In this document: positions 32,804 through 44,699 of the stretch, in pieces
Position numbering within the stretch: the first letter of the stretch is position 1
How the letters are laid out: every line of letters begins with the position of its first letter
Origin: Schistocerca nitens
Lineage: Eukaryota; Arthropoda; Insecta; Orthoptera; Acrididae
Assembly (NCBI RefSeq): GCF_023898315.1
Contig: NC_064621.1
Location: 536,445,383 to 536,509,382 of the forward strand
DNA length: 64,000 nucleotides
Direction of reading: 5' to 3'
Made by a program: the position numbers and the translations under genes
Notes under the pieces: model-generated
Databases searched by the model: none
What the model saw: the letters and a program-made list of their open reading frames with translations, nothing else
Told to the model about the DNA's origin: nothing

Positions 32804-34091
32804 CAGGGTGATTCAAAAAGAAAGAATATATTTCAGTTGTGTATTACAGAGAAACAATGAAAGATAGGCATACATGGAGCATGCCACTGGACAGAGGAAT
32901 GTTGAAAGTTATATTTTCGCACTGTCATTATGCCATACACTCAACATGAGCTCCATGCGCTGCTCGAGAAGCTTCAGAACGGTAGTCCATTTCATTCCAC
33001 ACACGAATCTACAGGTCCCTGTTTATAGAATCGACAGCTTCAACAATTCGATTTCTCAGGTCTTGAAGAGCAACTGCTATAGGTGGGACAAAGACCTTGT
33101 CTTTTATGTACATCCATAGAAGAATAATGGCACGGTGTGATGTCTGGTGATCTGGGAGCCCAAAAAGTGAACAAGATCTTATTGTCCACATATTATAATC
33201 CTGCTTTGCTGGATGGTGTTTTAAGATAACGCCGCACCTCAATGGTAAAGTGAGACGGGGCGTCGTCATACGTAAAAGTAAAATCAGAGGGATCTTTGTA
33301 AACTTGAGCAAACAACCTATTTTTCAGCATTTTCAGGTAAGACATTCCTGTCTCAGTTACCTGTGCAAACACGAGGTATTCTGAACAGAAACGGCACAAA
33401 ACAAATTCCGTTTAGGGTAATGTTTATCATGTCCGACGTCCAAATTCTTACATTATGGCTGTTTACTTTACCCGATAGATGAAACGTCGATTCTTCCGCA
33501 AAGAAACGTTCGGAAGAAGTGTACTTTGCCGTATCCCGGAGAACTGAAATGGATAATTCGTACTTTATGTTATGGTCGCTGGGACGCAGTTTCTGCAGTA
33601 AATGCAACTTATAAGGCTTTATATGGAGGCGTTATTTTAGAAAACGACACTGAGATGTTTCAGGAAGTTGAAGTTCCTGGCCTGATCGTCTTGTGGACCC
33701 CGAAGGATTCCGTATGAACGCAACTCGGATACGCAAGGCATTTTCATCAGACATGGGTGACCACCCAGTGCTTTTCCCTTCGCATATGCAACCATCCACC
33801 TAGAATTCTGAATACTAGACATAAATGCTCTTGTGCGGAGGTGGCTTCTTCTGAATCGAGGGCGGAATGCACTTTGCACTTGAACAGTGGATTGACGGGC
33901 AAATTCCATCACACAGATAAAAACACATTCCTTGTGGTGTAGTCGCCATGTAACTACAAACAAACCACAGTGAAGCTGTGTCAAATTTTTGAACCCTCCT
34001 CTATCCAGTGACATGCGCAATGTGTTTTTATCTTTTAAGGTTTATGGATAATAAACAATTGAAATCTGTTCTTTCTTTTTGAATCACCCGG
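32804..34091 (-). pseudogene. Tc1/mariner-superfamily DNA transposon, near complete but dead
   Basis: Terminal inverted repeats: cagggtgattcaaaaagaa at the left and, reversed, ccgggtgattcaaaaagaa at the right, alignable for about 65-70 bp. The minus strand encodes an N-terminal helical domain (FICVMEFARQSTVQVQSAFR, about 33870-33930, of the kind found in DUF4817-type transposases), a middle section with FAEESTFHLSGKVNSHNVRI (first catalytic region, about 33430-33490) and FTYDDAPSHFTIEVRRYLKT (second catalytic Asp, about 33240-33290). Frameshifts separate these parts. It would be a cut-and-paste transposase; length about 1.3 kb fits an autonomous ancestor. Confidence 0.75.
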
Positions 34092-34404
34092 TGTGACGCT
34101 GTCGACAGATATCAGAACGATTTTCGTTTGTAAATTTCGACCCGGTCACTTCCGAAAGGGTGTCTCTAATCTGAAATTGATACATTTACTCTTTCCAACA
34201 TCCCTGAAAGTTTATGACATCATCAGGGAATTATCCTGTAAAATTTGCTGCCATTACCCGTCTTTTAACTTGGCCCAGATGCCTAGGATTTTAATTATAA
34301 TAACAATAACAATTAAATATATAAAATATTTTAATGTAATTATGTACTTTCATAAGGGTTTACATCATTTGAAAAGTACTTGGTACAAAATTTGACTCAT
34401 ACCC

Positions 34405-34485
34405 GTTCAAACAAGGACTCGAACATCCGACGGGGTGAGCCGTGTGAACCGTGGTAAGTCGCCTCAGACCACGCGGCAGTCCGTA
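34405..34485 (-). mobile_element. SINE head fragment (family E type)
   Basis: On the minus strand, ctgccgcgtggtctgaggcg (A box), accccgtcggatgttcgagtcc (B box). The body is missing; the head is joined directly to AT-rich sequence. Confidence 0.6.
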
Positions 34486-34489
34486 TTTA

Positions 34490-35154
34490 ACATCCCGACG
34501 TTTTTATGTAATGTTACTGACGTCTCTGTTACAAGTTCACACCCGAAAGCGGCCAGAAGATATTTGGACCTACCCAATATTTTAAAATTCCTGAACAGTC
34601 ACTGACCCACGACTACTTGCGAGTTAACACATTCAGTCGTTCAGTAGACTTCTTGTAAAGAAGTCCTCGCCGTAATGTCTAGCAATCTGCACGAAAAGCA
34701 CCACGCGGTGCTTATGGACGAGACGAAATGTTCACATGCGAATATCTCCTAAAATAAACCACTCACAATGCTCAAACTTTCACAAAATACTCAATACTGT
34801 AGTAACTTTTCGTCAGCGACACGAGAACCGATCGAACGAGCGAATTTCTGTATTTTGGTACAAATTTGATCAGCGCGATTTAACATAGGTGTTCATCAAG
34901 GAAGGCTCCCGAGCGACTCTCTATTCATAATTCTGAGGTACAAAGCCCTAATCAAACACGCGGGAAAATGCTAATATCCTATTGGTTTATATGTTACACA
35001 GGCAATACAATCATCTCGAGCACTTCTATACTAGCGGTATTTATAACGTAAGCGAATCAGATTAATACAATTAACTTAGACTAGAAATGTCGTAACTCTA
35101 AAACTAAATAAAATTTAATAAAACCAAAGTCATTAGACATCGTGAGGGAGTAGA
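34490..35154. other. Unassigned sequence
   Basis: AT-rich, no recognised gene or repeat. The left terminus of the following Tc1-like element is not found here. Confidence 0.3.
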
Positions 35155-36248
35155 ATGGGGTGCTCCGCGGAACTCACGGACTTGGAACGTGGTCAGGTGA
35201 TTGGGTGTCACTTGTGTCATACGTTTGTACGCAAGATTTCCACACTCCTGAACATCGCAAGGTCCACTGTTTCCGATGTGATAGTGAAGTGGAAACGTGA
35301 AGGAACACGTACAGCTGAAAGATCACCGACAGTTGAAGAGGCACGTAATGTGTAATAGGCACACATACATCCAGACCCTCACACAGGAATTCCAAACTGC
35401 ATCAGGATCCACTGCAAATATTACGACAGTTAAGCGGGAGGTGAAAAAACTAGGGTGTCATGGTCGAGCGGTTGCTCATAAGCCACACATCAGGTCGGTA
35501 AATGCCAAACGACGCCTCGTTTGGTGTAAGGAACATAAATGTTGGACGACTGAACAGTGGAAAAACGTTGTGTTGAGTGACGAATCACGGTACACAATGT
35601 GGCGATCCGATGGCAGGGTGTGGGTATGGCGAATGCCTGGTGAACGTCGTCCGCCGACGTGTATAATGCCAACAGTAAAATTCGGAGGCGGTGGTATTAT
35701 GGTGTGGTCGTGTTCTTCATGGGGGTTGGGGTGGGGTGGGGGGCTTGCACCCCTTGTTGTTTTGCATGGCATTGCCACAGCACAGGCATACATCGATGTT
35801 TTAAGCACTTTCTTGCTTCCCACTGTTGGGGAGAAATTCGGGGATGGCGATTGCATCTTCCAACACGATGGAGCACCTGTTCATAATACACGGCCTGAGG
35901 TGGAGTGGTTACAAAACAAGAACATCCCTGTAATGGACTGGCCTCCACAGAATCCTGACTTGAATCCTGCAGAACGCCTTTGGGGTGTTTTGGAACGCCG
36001 ACTTCGTGCCAGGCCTAACCGATCGATATCGATACCACTCCTCAGTACAGCACTCCGTGAAGAATGGGCTGTAATTCTCCAAGCAACCTTCCAGCACCAG
36101 ATCGAACGTATGCTTGCGAGAGTGGAAGCTGTCATCAAGGCTAAGGGTGGGCCAACACCATACTGAATTCCAGCATTACCGATGGAGGGCGCCACGAACT
36201 TGTAAGTCATTTTCATCCAGGCGTCCGGATACTTTTGATCTCATAGTG
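35155..36248 (+). pseudogene. Tc1-like (DD34E) transposase gene, one N-terminal frame disruption
   Basis: An ATG at 35155 opens a 66-codon frame encoding the first helix-turn-helix (LTDLERGQVIGCHLCHTFVR). The remainder is in a second frame open from about 35297 to the stop at 36164-36166. The catalytic part contains VVLSDESRY (D1 at 35579), FQHDGAPVHN (D2 at 35867) and NPDLNPAERLWG (E at 35972), with 34 residues between D2 and E, the classical Tc1 spacing. A five-residue glycine/tryptophan insertion (CSSWGLGWGGGLAP) coincides with a G-rich tract at 35721-35743. The right terminus (gtccggatacttttgatctc, 36226-36245) is recognisable; the left one is lost. The element is 5'-truncated and frame-disrupted but little decayed otherwise. 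Confidence 0.82.
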
Positions 36249-39099
36249 TATGTTGTTGTGTGCAAGTTGAAACCACTAGGGACCGTTCGAAACCATTCGA
36301 CGAAATTTGAACGTGATCCGAAGCAGCTAAAGGTACTTATGCTTTTTTCTGCACTGCCATTTTGTGTCCTGTTGAATGATCACAGAGGTATTCGATATTG
36401 ACAGATGTGTGTATAAAATGGCGAGGGCTGTCTTTAGAACTCCCCCCAACCCCCAGTTTGGTAAAACCCTCTGTGCCACTCACCCACCTTTCATGAGAAT
36501 TTAAAAAATGAATCTGTATAGATAAAACCCGTAATGACATCCTAGGTGCTTGCAAAAACCAATTCGACACTCTCCGGTTCCCGATGGCCTACTTTCAGGC
36601 GCAAGAGCAGAAATGTATCGGTTAAAGAGCAGCAGTGTAGCCTTCCTGCAGGTGCCTTGTTACAGATTCTGTATGTACAAACACATTTTTAAAAGTTTCA
36701 ACAGAGATAAGCGGTTGCCATCGATGGTTTTGCCGTTTTTGGGGATCTTAGAGATACTTTCCGCCATTTCATTCAAGTGTGTGTCAGCGTCACATCTCTC
36801 TGTGGTCACACTGCAGTAGGGGACAAAGTAGGAGCGCTGAAAGAAGCTTAAGCACCTTCAGCTGTTTCGGATCACGTCCAAATTCCGTCATAATGTTTTG
36901 AACGGTCACTAGTGGTTACCACTTGTACACAAGAGCAAACATTTCTGTCGCACTGCGCTCCAAACGTGTGCGGTCCCGATGGGGATGCGGTCCTACGATG
37001 TCCATAGCGTATTGTTGAAGCCCTAGAGGGTGTCAGCAGCGTCAGAGATTGCGAAGAACGCCTTCCTGTCGCTCATCGCATAGTGAACTGTCTTTTCAGA
37101 CCGCGAAATGTGTGGAATTAACGCCGCCGGGAAATGGGTGGTTATATTGGCGCCCCCTTATGCCACCCCTGCAGCGTTTTCGTGCCAATTCTGAGAGGCT
37201 ACACATCTGGAACGTTTTCTTCGACTACTCACACGAAAACCGCGTCATTTGAACGCTGGGTGTTCGGTTCTGACCTCCATTGCAGAGTCTTCAAAATAAG
37301 GGATCAAATGTGGGTACGAGAGGTTGTGACCTGTGAATCTTGTGGCACGTTCGCGGTGGCGCCAGGTAGAATTGTGATGAACTTTGTTGCCAATGGTCAC
37401 CCATCTTACACGTCACATGAATTTCTGAGCTGTTGGTTTTTCGCGCAAGCGCCGACACTTTGCTCTTCTAGGCGTCATCGAGCCAATACAGAGGAAAGTT
37501 GTACGCGCCTTTGAGCAAAATTTCAAGAGTACACAGAGGAAATAGTTTTTATCTTAGTAAAGTGGGCAGAGTATGTCTACCAGGGGCAATTAAAAAAAAT
37601 CTCCCCCACATTTTTTTGGCTTTTACCTAATAGTGGAGAGGCGTGTGTTTATGACATCCGAAAGTTATCTCTGAATTTGGAAAGTAAACGAACGATTGTA
37701 TTTCTCGCATCTCTCCTTCCAGCCAGGATGTCACGTTCGCAGGAATGCTACGTCCTCTCAGCCAAAATCCCAGCTTGTAAGCCGTTCCTCAGAGCCCCCT
37801 ATGCACGTTCTTTAAATCAGAGGATGTGACGTCTTCAGCCGGGATTCACCACCGGATGAGAATCCCCAGGGAGCCCCAGATAGTGGGAGGAATCACGGGG
37901 AACATTACGGCTTGGCGCCGGCATATTCCTCACCTGACGGTCTCCGCCTGTACAAAGTGCGGTGATTTATTTCCCAAAGTCAGGCCCGCCGGCTAAAACT
38001 TCCCGAGATGGTCTTCCAGGCGCTTCCTCCTCCTCCGTTCTTTTTCTTCCGGTTTTACAGACGCACGTACTTTCACAATCGAACAAAGCGTGAAAAATAG
38101 CACACCACGCCTACAGTGTCAGGATCCCGCCGTTCAACCATACTTGCGCCCCGTTCCATATCCTACTTTAAGTTCCCTCCTACTATTTATAAAATTTATT
38201 ACTCAGTATGTAGAAGATAAAGCGGCCGCACGTCAACGATACGCTCATTCAGACGTAGAAAAACTATTTTCTTCGATTAAAAATTACTTTTAAAAATTAC
38301 AACAATTTTAATAATCACAACGTGTGTTAACAGTGGTGGCTCTGCACGTCTATTCATTTAATGCTTGTGAAATCACACTGAAACTGAGTTTACGCACATT
38401 TGTAGTGTCGATTGTTTCAATACTGTTCTCCATGTTTCCTTCAGTTGATCTATTGCTTTAATGTTATTTTCGTATACTTCTCCTTTTAAATATACACGGT
38501 GAACTAGGCGGCCACAAACCACTGCTTACTTTAAGTTTTCACTGTGAAGGTTTCACGAATACTAAGACAGTGACTGAGGAGACATGTGGCATGTAGTTCC
38601 ATGTTGCTGCAAAAAGCAGTTCTCCATTTCATTTGCCTTTAACTGAGAGCGAAATTTGAAGATAAACATATCTATCGAGAATGTTCGCAAAGAACCGATA
38701 ATTCGAATACGATAGAATGTGCACCCAACTAAATGTTTTTATCGCGATGGAAAATTTGATGCAGAATGCGAGGCTTTTCGGCGAACCAGTAGCGTTTCAT
38801 CTGGCTGTTCACACGGCCCAAAAGGTCAAACCAACCTCTATCACGCACAAAATACAATGTCAGCTCAATTTCTCTATTCATAGTCGTTTCAAACAACCAC
38901 TTGCAATACCTAATTCTCTAATTCTCTTTCCTTTATCAAGTGGAAATAAGAACTTGTGAATTCCTTCCACCCCTCTTTCCAAGCACAAAGCTGAGATGAG
39001 TAGAAAAGCATAGTTAGCAAAAGTGAAACAGGTCAAGACTTGTTCTAAATTCAGGTAGCGTAAGCGGAAGTGACGTAATGGTTAGACTTGCTGACGTCA
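36249..39099. other. Unassigned sequence
   Basis: A long region without recognisable transposon or gene. Short open frames at 37049-37252 and 37134-37514 overlap each other and show no family motif or splice context; they are more likely chance or old element. The segment 37730-38000 is moderately GC-rich. Nothing in it can be assigned. Confidence 0.25.
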
Positions 39100-39262
39100 T
39101 ACGAGGCGTGATCAAAAAGAACGGTAAATGATTTTTTTAACAGCAAATGCTGACGCTACAACCATTTGTTGTAATTTGTCAGACAGCCTGATCAGTTGAG
39201 ACAGGCAGCTTCAAGACGTTTTGACTTGCCAATCAGCGTCCAGAGACGCTAGAGTGAGATTG

Positions 39263-40688
39263 TACACTCCTGGAAATGGAAAAAAGAACACATTGACACC
39301 GGTGTGTCAGACCCACCATACTTGCTCCGGACTCTGCGAGAGGGCTGTACAAGCAATGATCACACGCACGGCACAGCGGACACACCAGGAACCGCGGTGT
39401 TGGCCGTCGAATGGCGCTAGCTGCGCAGCATTTGTGCATCGCCACCGTCAGTGTCAGCCAGTTTGCCGTGGCATACGGAGCTCCATCGCAGTCTTTAACA
39501 CTGGTAGCATGCCGCGACAGCGTGGACGTGAACGGTATGTGCAGTTGACGGACTTTGAGCGAGGGCGTATAGTGGGCATGCGTGAGGCCGGGTGGACGTA
39601 CCGCCGAATTGCTCAACACGTGGGGCGTGAGGTCTCCACAGTACATCGATGTTGTCGCCAGTGGTCGGCGGAAGGTGCACGTGCCCGTCGACCTGGGACC
39701 GGACCGCAGCGACGCACGGATGCACGCCAAGACCGTAGGATCCTACGCAGTGCCGTAGGGGACCGCACCGCCACTTCCCAGCAAATTAGGGACACTGTTG
39801 CTCCTGGGGTATCGGCGAGGACCATTCGCAACCGTCTCCATGAAGCGGGGCTACGGTCCCGCACACCGTTAGGCCGTCTTCCGCTCACGCCCCAACATCG
39901 TGCAGCCCGCCTCCAGTGGTGTCGCGACAGGCGTGAATGGAGGGACGAATGGAGACGTGTCGTCTTCAGCGATGAGAGTCGCTTCTGCCTTGGTGCCAAT
40001 GTTGGTCGTATGCGTGTTTGGCGCCGTGCAGGTGAGCGCCACAATCAGGACTGCATACGACCGAGGCACACAGGGCCAACACCCGGCATCATGGTGTGGG
40101 GAGCGATCTCCTACACTGGCCGTACACCACTGGTGATCGTCGAGGGGACACTGAATAGTGCACGGTACATCCAAACCGTCATCGAACCCATCGTTCTACC
40201 ATTCCTAGACCGGCAAGGGAACTTGCTGTTCCAACAAGACAATGCACGTCCGCATGTATCCCGTGCCACCCAACGTGCTCTAGAAGGTGTAAGTCTACTA
40301 CCCTGGCCAGCAAGATCTCCGGATCTGTTCCCCATTGAGCATGTTTGGGACTGGATGAAGCGTCGTCTCACGCGGTCTGCACGTCCAGCACGAACGCTGG
40401 TCCAACTGAGGCGCCAGGTGGAAATGGCATGGCAAGCCGTTCCACAGGACTACATCCAGCATCTCTACGATCGTCTCCACGGGAGAATAGCAGCCTGCAT
40501 TGCTGCGAAAGGTGGATATACACTGTACTAGTGCCGACATTGTGCATGCTCTGTTGCCTGTGTCTATGTGCCTGTGGTTCTGTCAGTGTGATCATGTGAT
40601 GTATCTGACCCCAGGAATGTGTCAATAAAATTTCCCCTTCCTGGGACAATGAATTCACGGTGTTCTTATTTCTATTTCGAGGAGTGTA
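39263..40688 (+). mobile_element. Structurally complete Tc1-like transposon
   Basis: Inverted termini of about 28 bp (cactcctggaaatggaaaaa at left; reversed right end cactcctcgaaatagaaata) are flanked by TA on both sides, as expected for Tc1/mariner integration. It encloses one uninterrupted transposase gene. It inserted into the mariner at 39100-41802. A partly deleted, inverted relative lies at 58368-59731. Confidence 0.9.
39509..40531 (+). CDS. Tc1-like transposase, intact 340 aa, DD32E-like spacing
   Basis: The ATG at 39509 is chosen because the homology to the related copy and the helix-turn-helix begin just after it (QLTDFERGRIVGMREAGWTY), although the frame is open upstream to 39221. 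Domains in order: N-terminal paired-like helix-turn-helix (about residues 10-60), second DNA-binding helix-turn-helix (about 70-120, QIRDTVAPGVSARTIRNRL), and the DDE catalytic core with FSDESRF (D155), MVWGAISY, FQQDNARPH (D244) and FPIEHVWDWM (E277). Only 32 residues separate D244 and E277, where 34 is usual. It would excise and insert the element at TA sites. No stop or frameshift is present, so it may be a recently active copy. CpG-rich codon use contrasts with the AT-rich surroundings. Confidence 0.88.
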   Translation: MPRQRGRERYVQLTDFERGRIVGMREAGWTYRRIAQHVGREVSTVHRCCRQWSAEGARARRPGTGPQRRTDARQDRRILRSAVGDRTATSQQIRDTVAPGVSARTIRNRLHEAGLRSRTPLGRLPLTPQHRAARLQWCRDRREWRDEWRRVVFSDESRFCLGANVGRMRVWRRAGERHNQDCIRPRHTGPTPGIMVWGAISYTGRTPLVIVEGTLNSARYIQTVIEPIVLPFLDRQGNLLFQQDNARPHVSRATQRALEGVSLLPWPARSPDLFPIEHVWDWMKRRLTRSARPARTLVQLRRQVEMAWQAVPQDYIQHLYDRLHGRIAACIAAKGGYTLY

Positions 40689-41947
40689 TTTACCGTATCT
40701 GTCGCGCATCCTGTATCTCGAACAACTGGTCAAAATTAATGTCTGTTTCAAGTCGTAAAAAAGTGAAAAAGAAACCCATGAAATGTTGAAACTGGTGTAT
40801 AGCGATAACGCTGTAACTCTGAAGACCGTTTACAAGTGTTACGAGCGTTTTAAAAGCGGATTTGAGTCGGCAGGTGACGAGCAACGTATGGGACGTCCAT
40901 TACCCTCAAGAACAGAAAAAACCGCGCAAAATGTACAAAAATTGCCCGTTCAAACAGAGGACTAAATATTAGAGACCTTACCGAAGAACTTAGCACCTCG
41001 TACGGGGCTGTGCAAAGCATTTCAACCGATAATCTACAAATGAGACGACTGAGAGGAAAATTTGTTCCCAAATTTTTGAGTGATGAACAGAAGGAAAATA
41101 GTGCGTCACTTTGCACGAAGTTGAAGGATCGTATTCAATCACATCCGCACATCATGTCCAAAATTGTGGCTGTAGACGATACTCGGGTCTATGGGTATGA
41201 CTAACATGAAAATTGAGAGTTCCTAATGGAAAACCAATTAATTTCTTTGCCCTAAAATGGAACGTCAGTCAAAATCGAGTATCAGAGTCATGCTCATTGT
41301 TTTTTTTTTATATTGAGGGCATACTGCAATCAGAGTTCGTTCCAAGGGGAAAATCTGTAACGCTGAAATTTACAAGGGCATACCGCAAAGTTTGCGAAAC
41401 GGTGTACGAAGAAAGAAGCCAGAAAAATGGGCCAGTGGCTTCCTCCTTCATCACGACACAGCGCCGTGTCCCACCTCGGTTTTGGCTCTCTAGGTTTTGG
41501 CAGAAAAAAGTGAACCTATCTATCTACATCCACCTTACTGGCTGGATTCAGTACCAAAAATTAAAACCGTTCTTAAAGGAAGGCGTTCTGACACCAATCC
41601 TGACATTGAGAGGGCCACGACAGAGTTGCTGAATGCCCTTCCAAAGAATACCTCCAGAAATGCCTCCACTCATCTATTCAACATTGGGATAAATGCATTG
41701 CTAGCCAGGGACAGTAATTTGAAGGAGAGAAAACCAAATTCCATGTACGCTTATTACCTTGTTTCTAATAAAACTAGTCATTGTATTTTTGATCACACCT
41801 CCTTTTATGCCTACTCGAGACAAATGGATGTATGTGATAACGTCAGTCAGCTTGTCAACTGACCATCATTGCCCCACCCAGTAGTACATGGGATAATAAC
41901 AGTCATCTTGTCTGCTGACAGCCAATACCCCACAACATTATCTAGGA

Positions 41948-43720
41948 CAGGGCTGTCCAACACGGCGATCCCAGGCGCTACGGTTCCCATGATATGCTCT
42001 CCTGGCGCCCTTCATAAGCAATTTTCTGTTGTGACGATTTCTAATATTGAATCCAGTTTAAAAAAACTGTTTTTTGTGCACTCGAAGCTGCATTCATTAT
42101 TTCCCTTAACAGATATTAGACTTCAGTTGTTGGGTATTGAAGACAGTCACTATGATCGCAATAAAGCTTTGCCGCAAACAACAATTCCGCTCTTTTTGAA
42201 CATTGTTTTTTTGTGCCGACGGTATACAACATGAGACCATGTGAGTGTAGGTTCAGTCACTGGTCTTATGCGTGGTAGATTATCAGTACAGTATGGATAA
42301 AATACAAAGAAAGAACTTATCGTTTTAACAGCGATTGGAGGAATCGTATTGTTTTGTGGAATTCAGAGGAAACACGTGTGTTTATTTTGTAACAGTAGTG
42401 TGTGTGTATTCCGAAGAAAAGTAATGTAGAAATTTATTTTAGACAAATCATACAAACTTTAATAGCGACTTTCTTGTTGATTCTGAATTACGAAAACATA
42501 GAGGCTTAAAATCTGAATTAACATTACAGCGAAGAGTGTTTACAAAGCCAGGTCAACAAAATAGTAACGGGATAGTAGTTAATGACGCCATGATCAGTGC
42601 TGCGGGGTTCCTGTTCAATGGTCACAAAGGTGAAGCTGCACTTACGTCATTTGTAAAAGGACTTCAACTGCCTCACCATAATGTTGGAAACGTGCTGGAC
42701 ACATTTCTAAAAATTTAGAACGTTAATTATAGCAGAACGTGCATCGTGTGAATATTTTTCACTGAAGTTTGACGAAAGCCCTGATGTTTGCAATACTGAA
42801 GAGTTGTGTATATCAACTAGAACTATCTTTCATGATTTTATGGTTAAGGAGCATTTCCTAAAAGCGCCGCCACTTCATGAACGGAGTAAGAGATGTTGTT
42901 GTTGATGATCATGATGATGATGATGATGGTTTGTGGGGCGCTCATCATCCAGGTCATCAGCGTTCGTAGAAGTTCCCAATCTTTCCAATTCCAACCTCGC
43001 CACTTCTGGAATGATGATGAGATGATGAGGATAACAGAAACTCGCAGTCTGCCGGCGGAGAAAATCCCCGACCCGGTCGGGAATCGAACCAAGGACTCCG
43101 AGATCGAAGACATATTTAATGAACTCTGCAATTTGCGAAAGGCAGCAACTGTCCATTCTCTAAACATGTTGGTGCGACAGTAGATGATGTGCCTTCAATG
43201 ACTGGAAAAATTGGGTTTCTTTCTCTTCGTGCTAAACGCGATTCATTTCCGAACTTACTTTCTTTTCGCTGTATTATCCACTAGATAGCTCTATGTACAA
43301 CTGTTCTGAGATTTAGTCATGTCACAAAAGCTGTAACTCGTGTAGTTCTATACGTTGACAATTGTTCAGAAATCTTTCGAATGCACCATATTCTGAATAT
43401 GGTGACATAAATTTTTATGCATACGTAAGGTGGCTTAGTAGGGGGAAAGCTCTAGAAATATTCTGCATTCTTTTGGAAGGGCTAAGAGATCTTTTTCAAA
43501 TCTTCTTCTCGCCTATTGTCATGACGAGGTACCATGACTCCTAGATTTTGATTCCTTATTAGATATCACCTGAGTATTAAATGAGATAAACATCCAATTG
43601 CAAGGGGAAAATCACAGATTTTCAGCTATGGTAAGTACAGTGAATGCTTTCAGGGGAAACGAATATGATGGGTTGTCCATTTAAATAGAAATTCCTTATC
43701 ACATTTTACAGCTTTATTCT
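41948..43720 (+). pseudogene. hAT-superfamily transposase remnant
   Basis: Begins with cagggctgtccaac, a hAT-like terminus. Plus-strand pieces of a transposase of the ZBED/GTF2IRD2-like hAT type follow: RRVFTKPGQQNSNGIVVNDA (42530-42590), an aspartate-containing KFDESPDVCNTEELCIS-like block (42766-42818, frame broken), VDDVPSMTGKIGFLS (43183-43225) and VRWLSRGKALEIF (43425-43465), the conserved arginine-tryptophan block. Stops and frameshifts are present, and the right terminus was not found. A SINE at 42893-43105 interrupts it. Confidence 0.6.
42893..43105 (-). mobile_element. tRNA-derived SINE (family F), 5'-truncated, (ATC)n end
   Basis: On the minus strand ccttggttcgattcccgacc (B box), then gtcggggattttctccgcc and a body ending in a (cat)n tract (gatgatgatgatgatgatgg on plus, 42911-42930). 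The A-box half of the head is absent. Its body matches none of the other families in the window. Confidence 0.75.
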
Positions 43721-43959
43721 CAATTGTGGAAACCATAAATGTCGGCGAATGTGATTGTCTGTATTTGGCAAGCATCTTGAAATACTACTCACAGAATTTA
43801 GTAACGGGTTTGGCCAGATTTCAACACCTGAACCAGTGCCTATGTTTATCAATAATTCATTCGTCTGGGTTGGCATTACCGAACTTGGAGGTAGGATTTA
43901 TCGGTTCGCGAGATATACATAGGAGGAAGCAATATAACTGCTTGACTCCTCGGTGAAGG

Positions 43960-43960
<1 letters not shown>

Positions 43961-43990
<30 letters not shown>

Positions 43991-44699
43991 GGTCTTCAGT
44001 CCTGAGACTGGTTTGATGCAGCTCTCCATGCTACTCTATCCTGTGCAAGCTTCTTCATCTCCCAGTACCTACTGCAACCTACATCCTTCTGAATCTGCTT
44101 AGTGTATCCATCTCTTGGTCTCCCACTACGATTTTTACCCTCCACGCTGCCCTCCAATACTAAATTGGTGATCCCTTGATGCCTCAGAACATGTCCTACC
44201 AACCGATCCCTTCTTCTGGTCAAGTTGTTCCACAAACTCCTCTTCTCCCCAATGATGTGCAATACCTCCTCATTAGTTATGTGATCTACCCATCTAATCT
44301 TCAGCATTCTTCTGTAGCACCACATTTCGAAAGCTTCTATTCTCTTCTTGTCCAAACTATTTATCGTCCACGTTTCACTTCCATACATGGCTACACTCCA
44401 TACAAATACTTTCAGAAACGACGTCTTGACACTTAAATCGATACTCGATGTTAACACATTTCTCTGCTTCAGAAACGCTTTCCTTGCTATTGCCAGTCTA
44501 CATTTTATATCCTCTCTACTTCGACCATCATGAGTTATTTTGCTCCCCAAATAGCAAAACTCCTTTACTACTTTAAGTGTCTCATTTCCTAATCTAATAC
44601 CCTCAACATCACCCGACTTAATTCGACTACATTCCATTATCCTCGTTTTGCTTTTGTTGATGTTCATCTTATATCCTCCCTTCAAGACACCATCCATTC
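43961..44699 (-). mobile_element. RTE-like LINE, 3' fragment inserted in the CR1-type LINE
   Basis: About 740 bp matching the 3' end of the LINE at 1738-4061 at high identity, from GMDGVLKGGYKMNINKSKTR to RAASNQSQD and a (TTG)n tail on plus (43961-43990). A perfect 10-bp duplication, cggtgaaggt, lies at 43951-43960 and 44700-44709. This is a strongly 5'-truncated, recent insertion. Confidence 0.92.

Larger units (their letters stand above)
39100..41802 (+). pseudogene. mariner-like transposon, interrupted by a complete Tc1-like element
   Basis: Terminal repeats: tacgaggcgtgatcaaaaag at the left and, reversed, gaggtgtgatcaaaaatacaa at the right (to 41802). The transposase lies in broken frames after the nested element: helix-turn-helix region (about 40725-40960), RRLRGKFVPKFLSDEQKENS (about 41044-41103), first catalytic region VAVDDTRVYGYD (41168-41203), a beta-strand segment around 41290-41345 (MLIVFFFILRAY and FYIEGILQSEFVPRG in adjacent frames), and a C-terminal region LLNALPKNT (from about 41625). 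Multiple stops make it inactive. Confidence 0.8.

Noticed and set aside
37049-37514. Two overlapping open frames as a possible gene
   Set aside because: They overlap in different frames, have no motif and no splice or promoter context.
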